Shown here in pieces: positions 22,969-31,960 of a stretch of DNA of 43,890 nucleotides. Position 1 is the first letter of the stretch. Each line of letters begins with the position of its first letter. The stretch lies in IMG/VR virus record IMGVR_UViG_3300037961_005709, positions 1-43,890 of that record. The stretch is one strand, 5' to 3'. A model generated the notes under the pieces. It did no database searches and was not told the origin of the DNA. It worked only from the letters and a program-made list of their open reading frames with translations. This DNA is from a virus. A program made the translations under genes and the position numbers.

Positions 22969-25900
22969 TTAATTTGCTATTTCTCTAATGATTATTTTTC
23001 CTACCCGGTTATATGTAGGTGAAGGAATCCAAGTATTCAAATACAATGTAGCACCAGTGTTGCTCCACAACCTTGCCTGGAAACTTATTTCAATAAGTCC
23101 AGTCTTATCTCCAAATACATGTTCTGCCGCATATGGTTGACCTGGTTGAGCAGCATCGGCATTTTCAGCTTCTCTAGTATTCCAACTATATATTATCGCA
23201 CCAGCAGCATTCCCTCCATATCCAAGAGCACCCCAACCATGATAAGGACCTTCATTTAAACCACTTAGTGGTGCATAGGTGTAAGTGTTGACTTGATTCT
23301 GATTCCATCTAGCTAGACATCTTATACCAGATCCATCATTACTGGTACTTGCCATATAAGCTGGAAAATATGCAGTAATTTCTAAATGACTATTATTGCT
23401 AATTTTATTAAACATAAGAGCCTGTGAATTTCCATTATTAAAGGTGCCGGATGAATCTCTTGTGACATTATGTGAAGTCTCACGAATACCGCCTATACCA
23501 ATATTGGTCCATGAAGTAGTATTAATAATATTTGAGGCTCCTGAAGCCCATCCAGTCGAATGGGTTGCAGTTTGTAATATTGTTCCACTAACAGTTTCAT
23601 TAGAACCGGAAGAAGTGCTGGTATCATACCAAATATCACCATCACAAACATCTGTGGTTGGTGCCGTGGATCCAACGTAACGTTTTCCATATGCATTACT
23701 TGTAGACCCAATTCCAATGGTTGCAATACCTGCGGCAATTGTTACATCAATTGGATTGCTACATCCATATTCTGTTCTTGGTGTATTTTCGTCTGAAAAT
23801 TGTTTTACGTCTAAGTCTGTTAGAGTTCCGGTTCCTCCAGAAGAAGCAATAGTAAATCCATTTCCATTACCATCTTCAGTGAGAGTGATATTTGCACCGG
23901 CAGTTACGAGAACATCATCAGTAGTGCCATCAGATGCTGTAAGTCTTATATTTACATTACCAGTACCAGGGTCATTTGTAGATAAATCATATGTTGTGTT
24001 ATCATTAGCATCAGTTTGATCTAAAATATAGATCGTTCCTACCATGTAACTGTGATATTCGCAGATATAATATAACGTATTTGGTGCATTCATTGGAACA
24101 TCAAATAATATTGTTCCAACTTCAGCTCCATTATTAGTAACTCCTGTATTATATTGATTACCAGTCCCAGTAGTAGCAGATGTCTTAATCCAAAATGGAT
24201 GACCAGATGCATTGATTTTAAATTTATACTGCTCACCTCTTGTCAGGTAAATAGTCGGATTTGCAGTTCCGGATAAATTTCCTGGACCAGTAAAATTATA
24301 AGATGATCCACCAGTAACTTCCCATTCAGAAGTATAAGTTGCTATGGTTGCAATACCAGAATTTGTTGAGTATCCGGCAATGGTGGCAAAATTTGCACTA
24401 TTGACGGTGAGATTTGTAGGACTTACCCAAGATGGTGCTGAACCTTGATTATATTGCAGCAATTCTCCAGTTACAGATCCATTGGAAATAAATTGTGTCG
24501 TATCGGCAGCACTTTGATATGGAATTTGATAAGATACTCCTCCTTTCAAATTAGTTGCTATACCAGCGTTATCTGCATAACTTACTACTAAACCTGTTGG
24601 GTTAACCCAAGATGGTGCCGATGAAGATCCATTTGATTGAAGTAATTGATTTGGATTGCCTACAGGTAAAACATTTGTATTGTTATTTGACTGTTGATAT
24701 AATAACTGATTTGTTCCATTTATCTTTATGTCAGTGGCAAGTCCCGCGTTATCCGCATAATTTGCCTTACTTACAGTAGCATTACCAAAATCAATATCTA
24801 CATTAGATGCTTGAGTTATTCTTCCTTTAGCATCAAAAGTAACGACGCCAACTTGAGTTGTAGAACCAACAGTCCCTTGAGTAATAATAGATGCTAATGT
24901 TGCCCCGGCAGTTACATCTTCATGACCTTTGAAGTCAACATTCCATGCAATATCACCTGTTGCCGCAATATTTCTAGAATTGCTTAATGAATCGGCAGTG
25001 GCAACATTTGCATCACTAAAGTTAATATCAACATTAGATGCTTGAGTTATTCTACCTTTAGAATCGAAAGTGACAACTCCAACTTGAGTCGTAGAACCAA
25101 CAGTCCCTTGAGTAATAATGTCTTTTAATGTAAGTGCAAACCCTACATTTTGAGTTCCATCAAAAGTTTTTCCTACTGCTACGATATCATCAGCATTACC
25201 TTCACCTAAAGTAAATGTTCTAGGAGTTTCTAACTTTTTAGCAACATCAGCTGTTCCCTGAAATGTACCATTGAAAAGTGTTGCATGAACATTTCCCCAC
25301 TTTTTATTGATAGATCCCAAATCATAAGTATTATCATCATCGGGAATGATATCACTATCAACCTCAGCATTAAACACTACTGAATCAGTATTAGCATCAC
25401 CAAGTGTTGTATTACCATTTACTGTAAGATTTCCAGAAACAGTAACATCATCAGGTAAACCTATTGTCAAAGTTTGGGAAGATGCACTAGTTTCAATTTC
25501 GTTTGCAGTTCCTGATATTATGAATGATTGACTATCAAGATCAACAGAACCATTTCCAGTATCTCCCGTAAAATCTAAATCTACAGCATTAATTTGATCA
25601 TCAACATATTTTTTAATCGATTGCTGAGTTGCTAAGGCATCATCTCTATCAGATGCCATATCATCTTCATCAAGAATAGTAGTGATACCAACTAAAGTTT
25701 GATTTGGTTTTCCGATTTCTAATTGATTTATTGTGGCAATGCCACTGATAACCATATCTTCACCACTAAGATCATCATAAAAAATATCATCCTTTACATA
25801 TAAATCTCCACCAACATAAAGATCTCCTCCAGTTGTTGTGATACCACCAGCAGCAGCAAGTGTTACTGCAACACCAACAGAGGGTCCAGTGAATGATACT

Positions 25901-27210
25901 GCACCACCAACATTCAAATTCTTCTCAATACCAACACCACCTTGAGAATAGATAGATCCATTATCTTTACTGGTTGATTGTGTAGCATTATCTACCAATA
26001 AAATATCTTTTACCTGAGTTCTCTGTCCCTGAGAATCTATAAGTAAGTTTCCGGAAAGAGTAGTTAATGTATTTGGATTATTAACTCCATCAACTCTAAT
26101 GTTACCTAAACTTGAGATTCCGGATACGTATAAGTTTTCAAGATTGAGGTTAGTAACATCTAAATCCGTTACAGTCGCAACTCCTGCGTGTAAATGTGTT
26201 ACTGTGGCAAATCCTATAGTTGTAAACCCAAGATATGCATTAGTTACGGTTGCAAATCCTATTTCTGCCGATCCGATAGTGGTAACTCCAAGATAAGAAT
26301 CAGTTGCCGTCAAAAATCCAACCGTAGCTTTATTTGGAAGTATATGATTGAAAAATGCATTACCTACAAACGTAGATACACCAACAACATCTAAAAGTTC
26401 CTTAGGTTGTGTACTTCCAATTCCAACCCTATGATTGTTAAAATCATAATAAAACTGTTCTGCACCACCTACAAGACCGGCAGCATTATGGAATTGAATT
26501 TGACCTATGGTTCCACCAGCACCAGAAATAACTGCTTGTGGTCTAGTCCATAAAAGACCACCATTCAACTCTTTTACTAATAAATCACCAGTGTTTCCTG
26601 GTTGATTCGTAGAATCATAAATTGTTCCTGTGATTCTAAAATTTCCATCAAGATGTAATCTCTGAGTTGGATTTATAGTTGCAATACCAACAAAACCATT
26701 TGCATTTGTTGTTACAATTGTTCCACCAGTTCCTACAGTAATTCTATCTCCGGCAGCAAACAATCCATTATTAAAAGTAAATCTAGTATCTGTAGAAAAA
26801 TCACCGCCATTTTTGAATAGTACTGAATTATTATTTCCTGGAGGTGCAACTGTAATAGTTACTGCAACACCTGGTTGGGGCAATTGAGTACCTTCTGCGG
26901 TAACACTATTACCTAAAAAATTTAATTGTGTTGTGCTACTTAGACCACCAACAAGTGTTCCTTCTTCAAATACACTAAGTGATCCTGGAATAATACCACC
27001 TTGGTTCGGAATCCAAAATCTTTCTCCTGGCCTATCAATAAAACTGACGACGATATATTGTTGTCCGGCAGGTAAATCTGGAGATCCTTGAACACTGGGA
27101 CTATCTCCAAGATTTGGTTCGGCATCTCCAACCGACAAATATCTATATCTATCTGCTGATAATGCAGATTGTGGTGTTTTTTTAGATCTTCCGGAGATAT
27201 ACTTTGGCAT
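22969..27210 (-). CDS. Giant tail-fibre protein with embedded cupredoxin-like domain (1413 aa)
   Basis: The N-terminus (MPKYISGRSKKTPQSALSAD RYRYLSVGDAEPNLGD) resembles the attachment region of cyanophage fibres. It is followed by fibre repeats (FVGIATINPTQRLHLDGNFR; HRVGIGSTQPKELLDVVGVS), a Leu/Gly shaft with duplicated VGSTTQVGVVTF segments, and linkers. Residues about 962-1064 form a cupredoxin-like unit: YLTRGEQYKFKINASGHPFW, then YYICEYHSYMVGTIYI. His1004, Cys1050, His1053 and Met1056 occupy the positions of a type 1 copper site. The last 300 residues resemble a beta-sandwich receptor-binding head (YHGWGALGYGGNAAGAIIYS, LNTWIPSPTYNRVGK). Likely a virion fibre; metal binding by the cupredoxin-like unit is inference. 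Confidence 0.8.
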   Translation of the reverse strand: MPKYISGRSKKTPQSALSADRYRYLSVGDAEPNLGDSPSVQGSPDLPAGQQYIVVSFIDRPGERFWIPNQGGIIPGSLSVFEEGTLVGGLSSTTQLNFLGNSVTAEGTQLPQPGVAVTITVAPPGNNNSVLFKNGGDFSTDTRFTFNNGLFAAGDRITVGTGGTIVTTNANGFVGIATINPTQRLHLDGNFRITGTIYDSTNQPGNTGDLLVKELNGGLLWTRPQAVISGAGGTIGQIQFHNAAGLVGGAEQFYYDFNNHRVGIGSTQPKELLDVVGVSTFVGNAFFNHILPNKATVGFLTATDSYLGVTTIGSAEIGFATVTNAYLGFTTIGFATVTHLHAGVATVTDLDVTNLNLENLYVSGISSLGNIRVDGVNNPNTLTTLSGNLLIDSQGQRTQVKDILLVDNATQSTSKDNGSIYSQGGVGIEKNLNVGGAVSFTGPSVGVAVTLAAAGGITTTGGDLYVGGDLYVKDDIFYDDLSGEDMVISGIATINQLEIGKPNQTLVGITTILDEDDMASDRDDALATQQSIKKYVDDQINAVDLDFTGDTGNGSVDLDSQSFIISGTANEIETSASSQTLTIGLPDDVTVSGNLTVNGNTTLGDANTDSVVFNAEVDSDIIPDDDNTYDLGSINKKWGNVHATLFNGTFQGTADVAKKLETPRTFTLGEGNADDIVAVGKTFDGTQNVGFALTLKDIITQGTVGSTTQVGVVTFDSKGRITQASNVDINFSDANVATADSLSNSRNIAATGDIAWNVDFKGHEDVTAGATLASIITQGTVGSTTQVGVVTFDAKGRITQASNVDIDFGNATVSKANYADNAGLATDIKINGTNQLLYQQSNNNTNVLPVGNPNQLLQSNGSSSAPSWVNPTGLVVSYADNAGIATNLKGGVSYQIPYQSAADTTQFISNGSVTGELLQYNQGSAPSWVSPTNLTVNSANFATIAGYSTNSGIATIATYTSEWEVTGGSSYNFTGPGNLSGTANPTIYLTRGEQYKFKINASGHPFWIKTSATTGTGNQYNTGVTNNGAEVGTILFDVPMNAPNTLYYICEYHSYMVGTIYILDQTDANDNTTYDLSTNDPGTGNVNIRLTASDGTTDDVLVTAGANITLTEDGNGNGFTIASSGGTGTLTDLDVKQFSDENTPRTEYGCSNPIDVTIAAGIATIGIGSTSNAYGKRYVGSTAPTTDVCDGDIWYDTSTSSGSNETVSGTILQTATHSTGWASGASNIINTTSWTNIGIGGIRETSHNVTRDSSGTFNNGNSQALMFNKISNNSHLEITAYFPAYMASTSNDGSGIRCLARWNQNQVNTYTYAPLSGLNEGPYHGWGALGYGGNAAGAIIYSWNTREAENADAAQPGQPYAAEHVFGDKTGLIEISFQARLWSNTGATLYLNTWIPSPTYNRVGKIIIREIAN
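24788..24888 (-). repeat. Direct repeat copy in the 1413-aa fibre gene
   Basis: Repeated at 25019-25119 (231 nt, 77 codons apart, same frame). Encodes IITQGTVGSTTQVGVVTF followed by K-GRITQASNVDI. About nine tenths of positions agree by eye. Confidence 0.75.
25019..25119 (-). repeat. Direct repeat partner in the 1413-aa fibre gene
   Basis: Second copy of the shaft segment at 24788-24888, indicating internal duplication of one fibre-shaft module. Confidence 0.75.
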
Positions 27211-27211
27211 C

Positions 27212-28225
27212 TTATGAAATACTGTTCTCTAAAATACTCATCACCAATTCCATTTGTAATGGACCCACATTACCTCCACTAGGGGAGGTACCTACATTTA
27301 CTTGAAATGTATTGGTTGTGGCATTTGATATTGTTAATACACCATTATTTAATTGAGAATTTGATGTAGATGCGGGATCTGTTGGTCTTGGATATGGATG
27401 ATTTGTCAAATAATTATCCATACTACAACTAAAAGTTATTCCATAATCTGCTATACTTATCGTATTTCCATTCGTTAATGAATGACCCGGAATAGTCAAA
27501 GTTAAAATTCCTGTAGCACCATCATAAGTTGCGTCAGTTGGTGTAAAAGGACCAGAAGCACTACCAGAAACTACAGTGACAGAATTAGTTACGGCACTAA
27601 CAAATTGGTGTTGAGCAGGTACATATGTATGAGGAATACCACTTACTTTTCCGGCATCGATGGTAAAGGTTTTTGATGTTCCGACATTATCTACAATGCT
27701 GTCAACAGTAAAACTTCTTTGTGGTTCTGGGAAAATACTTGTGGTTATACTTGCACTATAACCTGCACAATCAAAAACAATATTACTCAGTGTTACTTCA
27801 TCATCTACATTAAATCCATGAGCATTATATGTGGTGATAGTAGCTACTCCTGTAGTATTTGTATATTCTACATTTGTAATTGTTGTTATACCAGATTGAA
27901 CTCCTCTAATGACAATAGAGTCTTGTTTTAATGCAGATCTCTCCAAAACAAGTCTACCATCAACAATCACCAAAGAATCTTGTGGTGGAATCTCACCATT
28001 TTTTATAACCCTAGTATCTCTAGTGTTTCCTGCAGTTTTACTTGCAGTGCTCTTTCTTCTATGAGTAAAAGTTACAGTAGGGTATGTTGTTCCTATACCT
28101 ACGTTTGAAACAGAAGCATAAAGTACAATAGAAGATACTCCAGTAGGTGCTGTATAAACAGTCTGTTCTCCTGGTGCTACTGGAACTGCAATCGTAATAA
28201 ACTTATTAAGTGGTGCTACTGCCAT
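27212..28225 (-). CDS. Virion structural protein, fibre region (337 aa)
   Basis: Beta-rich protein starting MAVAPLNKFITIAVPVAPGE, with YTAPTGVSSIVLYASVSNVG, a short Ig-like or jelly-roll start. Later segments are ITTYNAHGFNVDDEVTLSNI (a turn also found in the 1828-aa fibre as TTPHGLNAGTPIRISGV) and FSCSMDNYLTNHPYPRPTDP, a motif I recall from marine phage structural proteins of unknown role. No signal, membrane or catalytic motif is seen. It is flanked without gaps by two long fibre genes, so it is probably a tail accessory or fibre-connector protein. Confidence 0.65.
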   Translation of the reverse strand: MAVAPLNKFITIAVPVAPGEQTVYTAPTGVSSIVLYASVSNVGIGTTYPTVTFTHRRKSTASKTAGNTRDTRVIKNGEIPPQDSLVIVDGRLVLERSALKQDSIVIRGVQSGITTITNVEYTNTTGVATITTYNAHGFNVDDEVTLSNIVFDCAGYSASITTSIFPEPQRSFTVDSIVDNVGTSKTFTIDAGKVSGIPHTYVPAQHQFVSAVTNSVTVVSGSASGPFTPTDATYDGATGILTLTIPGHSLTNGNTISIADYGITFSCSMDNYLTNHPYPRPTDPASTSNSQLNNGVLTISNATTNTFQVNVGTSPSGGNVGPLQMELVMSILENSIS

Positions 28226-28226
28226 A

Positions 28227-31200
28227 TTATCTCAACGCAAGTATGAGTGGGGTTACTTCTGCCTGTATTGCTTTACTAAAATCTCTTCCTCTAACTGTTG
28301 ATGTTGTTTGATCAACTTGAATTCCTTCACCAATTTCAAAGTTTCCTTTTTGATCAGTTGCGGTGAACGGAATTTGTGCACCATCTCGGAAAACAATTTC
28401 ATTTTCCTTGATTGGAAGAGCACCTTCAAATGGTAACGAAGTATTTATGCTGGTACCTGTACCAACGTATTCAAAGGAATGAGAACTCGTTAGGATACGA
28501 CTAATTCTTTGTAAAGTAAATGCATCATCCGGGAACAATTCATAAGGTATAAATTCATTGAAAGTAACTGTCGTAATTCCAGTTGATGTAGGATCTGTTG
28601 CCTCTGATACTGTATAGTATATTGGTTCCATTACAGCAGTTGCAAGACCAGTATTGCCGTTGATTTCAACTACAATGTTTTGTGTTGGAAGATAACTTCT
28701 ACCAGAATTAATGATGTCAATGGAAGTTATTGTTCCGGCGGCACTAACTGTTGCACTAGCCTCTGCCACAATTCCTTGTGGTCCTTTGGGAGCAACAGTT
28801 CCATCAAGATCTCTAATAATAACATCTGGAGGATCTACTTGACTAAATCCAGAACCACCATTAAGAATTTTAATTGATCCAACATCATTCAATGGTGCAG
28901 TTATGGCACCTGTGCCAACAGCATCTGGATAATTTCCTAAATCAATCTTAAAATATGCTGCCTGTCCATCAAATGGTCTTCTTACATTTCCATTGTTGTC
29001 AACAACATTTGTAAGCACAACAGTGTCCTGATTTTCTGGAAGTGTTGATGTAATAATATCTCCACTAGGATTCGTGTTACTAATAATTCCACTATATTGA
29101 GTGCTTCCAAGACCAACAGCAACTAATCCAAAATTACCAAATGATGAGTTGGAGTTTGTGAGATCGCACTGTGCTCCAGTATCGGCGTAGATTGCAATGT
29201 CACAGTTAATTGTGAATATAGAAACTAACTGAGCATAAGCATTGTTAGTCAATGATACACCAATGCCTGCTTCATTATATTGAGTAAATGAATCGCAAAC
29301 CATTGATTTAAGATCTGCACCAGGAATTGATGCTGTTGCATCATCTCCATCAATTCTCATACCAATACTTCCTGTCATAAAGTTGGTACAGTTTCTTACA
29401 TAAGGAGATCTCCATCTTCCACTAGATCCCTCAGTTATCGGACCCAATTGAATAAATCCAGTATTTGCTTGTTTAGAGGAGTCTGCTGGAGCAAATGCAA
29501 CTGCACCTGCTCCCGTGTGTTGAACTGTAATACTAGAACCTGCAAAGTTTAAGTTCTCGATCAGACAACCTCTTCTCACATGAAAAACATCTTTTGTAGG
29601 ATTTTGAGGTACAACTGTAACTAATCTAAGATCTTGTCCTGTAATAGTTACGTCCGTTCTGAGACCCACAGGATTATTTTCACTATAAACACCTGGTCTG
29701 ACTATGATAGTATCTCCATCTTGAGCAACTGCAGCTGCGGCACCAATAGTAAGTTTTGCATCACCTTCAAGCAATCCAGAATTTGAATCATTACCATTCT
29801 TTGTGACCCAAATAGTATTTTTTGTTTCTACACCAGAGGGTCTCCAAGATACACCAGCACCAACTGATGATAATCGATAATCTTTTCCTGCGACTCCTGT
29901 TTGTTGATTGGTATCTATTATAGAATTATCAAGTTCTAATGTACCTACAATTTTTGCATTATTATCAACGTTTAAATCAGTACCAACAAATAATTTCTTT
30001 TCAATTCCAACTCCACCCTCTACAACAAGTGCCCCAGTGTCCTTACTACTTGAATCAACAGTAGATTCTAACTTGGTTTCTTCACCAACAAATAATTTTT
30101 TAACAATTCCAACACCACCATCAATTTGAACTGATGCATTTGTAGTACTAGTAGCCTGTGTTGTATCATTAAATGTAGTTGCACCATCAACATCTAAGGT
30201 GTTGTTGAGTGTAGTTGCACCATCAACATCTAAACTATTATTGAGTGTAGTATCACCATCAACATCGAGAGTGTCGTTAAGTGTTGTAGCACCATCAACA
30301 TCTAATTGAGAATCTAAAAATACGTTATCACTTATAGTAACTATTCCACTTACAAAGGCATTTTTAGCAACTGTTAATCCACCACCAACTTTAGTATCAC
30401 CGAATACTGTTAAAATTCCCCCAAGAAAAGTATTCTCAGTGACTGTTAAACTAGTGCCAACAGTTACACCAAGACCTACAGTTAAACCAAGACCTACATC
30501 AAGACTCTTTGTTACTGTTACAATACCTGCAATATGAGAATTTCCAATAATATCCAAAGCCGTATTGGGAATCGTACTTCCAATACCAACATTGGTCATT
30601 CTATAAATGGGTGCATTGGCACCTATTCCATCATGTCCCCATAAATCTTTAGTGTTTATTCTTACAATGACATCAGGATCATTTACATCGGGAACAGGAA
30701 TTAAGGTATCTGTACCAAGACCCAAACTATTGATTTGTTTAAAATTAAATACTGTAAACGATTGTGCAGCACCAACTGTAGGATTATTTGGATCATTAGA
30801 TAGGTAAATACCTTCATCCTGAACAAAAACACCTTCAGAGAAGGCTGGTTCAAATGTTACCCAACGAATTCCAAATTCATCACGATTCAAAAATGCTCCG
30901 TTTGTGCCTGGAGATCCAGCAGAATCATAAATGTTTCTCGAAATAGAGGCAGAACCCCTAACATCCAGCATCAATTCTCCTTGTGCTGCATTATTAAGTC
31001 CAACAATTCCATACTCAGGATTTGTCGTTCCAATACCAACTTTTGCCTGATCAGTAATTACAAGAGTTGCACTTTCATCAGAATTAAATTGAAATTTTTG
31101 TAGAGGTGTTGCTGTAAATATACCAACTCTATCTGTTCTTGTATCTGCAGTAAGTACAGTTCCACCGACACCAACATCAAGAGAGGTTCTTACTTCTAAA

Positions 31201-31382
31201 ATTGAAATGTCTAATTTCCCATCAATCGTAACATCTTTTTCAAACTTGGCATCTTGTTTGAATAGAGATTTACCAGCATTTAATTCCTCAAAGCAAGACT
31301 TTCCCCATATAGTAACATTTTCAAATACTGAGTCTCCATCTCTAGTGAATGATGGGTTATTTGGTGTAGGGCAGTTTGCCAT
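28227..31382 (-). CDS. Large tail structural/fibre protein with pectate-lyase-like beta-helix (1051 aa)
   Basis: The N-terminus MANCPTPNNPSFTRDGDSVF is followed by fibre motifs (KVGIGTTNPEYGIVGLNNAA; RMTNVGIGSTIPNTALDIIG), then four 12-residue repeats around LDVDGATTLNNT (about 391-439). A right-handed beta-helix region follows: VTKNGNDSNSGLLEGDAKLT, DGDTIIVRPGVYSENNPVGL, continuing to LTNSNSSFGNFGLVAVGLG. The C-terminal part shares HSFEYVGTG...LP and KGNFEIGEG segments with the 1828-aa fibre (HTFEYLGYG, RGDFFIGNQ), so the two are paralogues. No S74 domain is present. Its position after the hub/spike genes suggests a baseplate-linked fibre or wedge-fibre connector. Confidence 0.78.
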   Translation of the reverse strand: MANCPTPNNPSFTRDGDSVFENVTIWGKSCFEELNAGKSLFKQDAKFEKDVTIDGKLDISILEVRTSLDVGVGGTVLTADTRTDRVGIFTATPLQKFQFNSDESATLVITDQAKVGIGTTNPEYGIVGLNNAAQGELMLDVRGSASISRNIYDSAGSPGTNGAFLNRDEFGIRWVTFEPAFSEGVFVQDEGIYLSNDPNNPTVGAAQSFTVFNFKQINSLGLGTDTLIPVPDVNDPDVIVRINTKDLWGHDGIGANAPIYRMTNVGIGSTIPNTALDIIGNSHIAGIVTVTKSLDVGLGLTVGLGVTVGTSLTVTENTFLGGILTVFGDTKVGGGLTVAKNAFVSGIVTISDNVFLDSQLDVDGATTLNDTLDVDGDTTLNNSLDVDGATTLNNTLDVDGATTFNDTTQATSTTNASVQIDGGVGIVKKLFVGEETKLESTVDSSSKDTGALVVEGGVGIEKKLFVGTDLNVDNNAKIVGTLELDNSIIDTNQQTGVAGKDYRLSSVGAGVSWRPSGVETKNTIWVTKNGNDSNSGLLEGDAKLTIGAAAAVAQDGDTIIVRPGVYSENNPVGLRTDVTITGQDLRLVTVVPQNPTKDVFHVRRGCLIENLNFAGSSITVQHTGAGAVAFAPADSSKQANTGFIQLGPITEGSSGRWRSPYVRNCTNFMTGSIGMRIDGDDATASIPGADLKSMVCDSFTQYNEAGIGVSLTNNAYAQLVSIFTINCDIAIYADTGAQCDLTNSNSSFGNFGLVAVGLGSTQYSGIISNTNPSGDIITSTLPENQDTVVLTNVVDNNGNVRRPFDGQAAYFKIDLGNYPDAVGTGAITAPLNDVGSIKILNGGSGFSQVDPPDVIIRDLDGTVAPKGPQGIVAEASATVSAAGTITSIDIINSGRSYLPTQNIVVEINGNTGLATAVMEPIYYTVSEATDPTSTGITTVTFNEFIPYELFPDDAFTLQRISRILTSSHSFEYVGTGTSINTSLPFEGALPIKENEIVFRDGAQIPFTATDQKGNFEIGEGIQVDQTTSTVRGRDFSKAIQAEVTPLILALR
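30181..30306 (-). repeat. 36-bp tandem repeat, about 3.5 copies, coding
   Basis: Units begin at 30181, 30217, 30253 and 30289, each containing CACCATCAACATC on the plus strand. They encode LDVDG(A/D)TTLN(N/D)(T/S) repeats in the 1051-aa protein. The period is exactly 12 codons, so copy number can change without frameshift. Confidence 0.9.
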
Positions 31383-31385
31383 TTA

Positions 31386-31958
31386 TCAGAATGCTCCAAA
31401 TGCTTTTTGTGCTATACCAAGAGATGACATACCAAATGCTGCGTCTGCAATCAAAGTACCAGAAAATGACTTCAAGAAACTACTTTGTACCAATGAATCT
31501 GCAAGTGTTCCTTTTTTAGCCTTAATATCTAACTCTTGAGCTATAATTTTTATTTCTTTAGTGCTATTACCATCAGCATTACCTATTCTAATTCTAGGTG
31601 CTTGTAAAACAATTTCTTTACTTGCATCTAAAACTATTTGTTTGGCATTCATTTTGATGTGACCTTTTGCCGCATCAAACGAAACATCACCTCTGTGAGC
31701 TAAAAACTCAAATGCACATAATCCAGATTGACCTGCAAGACTTTTATGTCCCGCAGCTTCAAAAAAACAAACTCCTTCACTTTTTAATTTTGTCAATCCA
31801 CTTTCAGTATGTGATTGAATAAATTTTAAACCTGAATCAGTAACAGATTTTATACAGAATGCCTCTCTACCAGACATTCCCATTTCTTGATTGCCAGTTT
31901 CAACAATCAACTTTGGTCCAAAAATTTCTGTAATTCTGGTTTCTTGTGTGACTGCCAT
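31386..31958 (-). CDS. Beta-helical spike-like protein (190 aa), gp5 C-domain-like
   Basis: From ATG 31958 (MAVTQETRITEIFGPKLIVE), placed 2 nt after the preceding stop. The middle is a run of short alternating strands (LKFIQSHTESGLTKLKSEGV; IKMNAKQIVLDASKEIVLQA; KEIKIIAQELDIKAKKGTLA), the VgrG/gp5-needle pattern. The C-terminus is helical and hydrophobic (SFLKSFSGTLIADAAFGM). Family knowledge: T4 gp5 has an OB domain, a lysozyme and a triple-stranded beta-helix needle. Here the OB part is a separate 237-aa gene two genes upstream, and this protein could supply the needle. It could also be another beta-helical tail accessory. Confidence 0.55.
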   Translation of the reverse strand: MAVTQETRITEIFGPKLIVETGNQEMGMSGREAFCIKSVTDSGLKFIQSHTESGLTKLKSEGVCFFEAAGHKSLAGQSGLCAFEFLAHRGDVSFDAAKGHIKMNAKQIVLDASKEIVLQAPRIRIGNADGNSTKEIKIIAQELDIKAKKGTLADSLVQSSFLKSFSGTLIADAAFGMSSLGIAQKAFGAF

Positions 31959-31960
31959 AA

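Noticed and set aside
30181-30306. 36-bp repeats considered as a CRISPR array
   Set aside because: Units are contiguous, without spacers, and encode 12-residue protein repeats in a long open frame.
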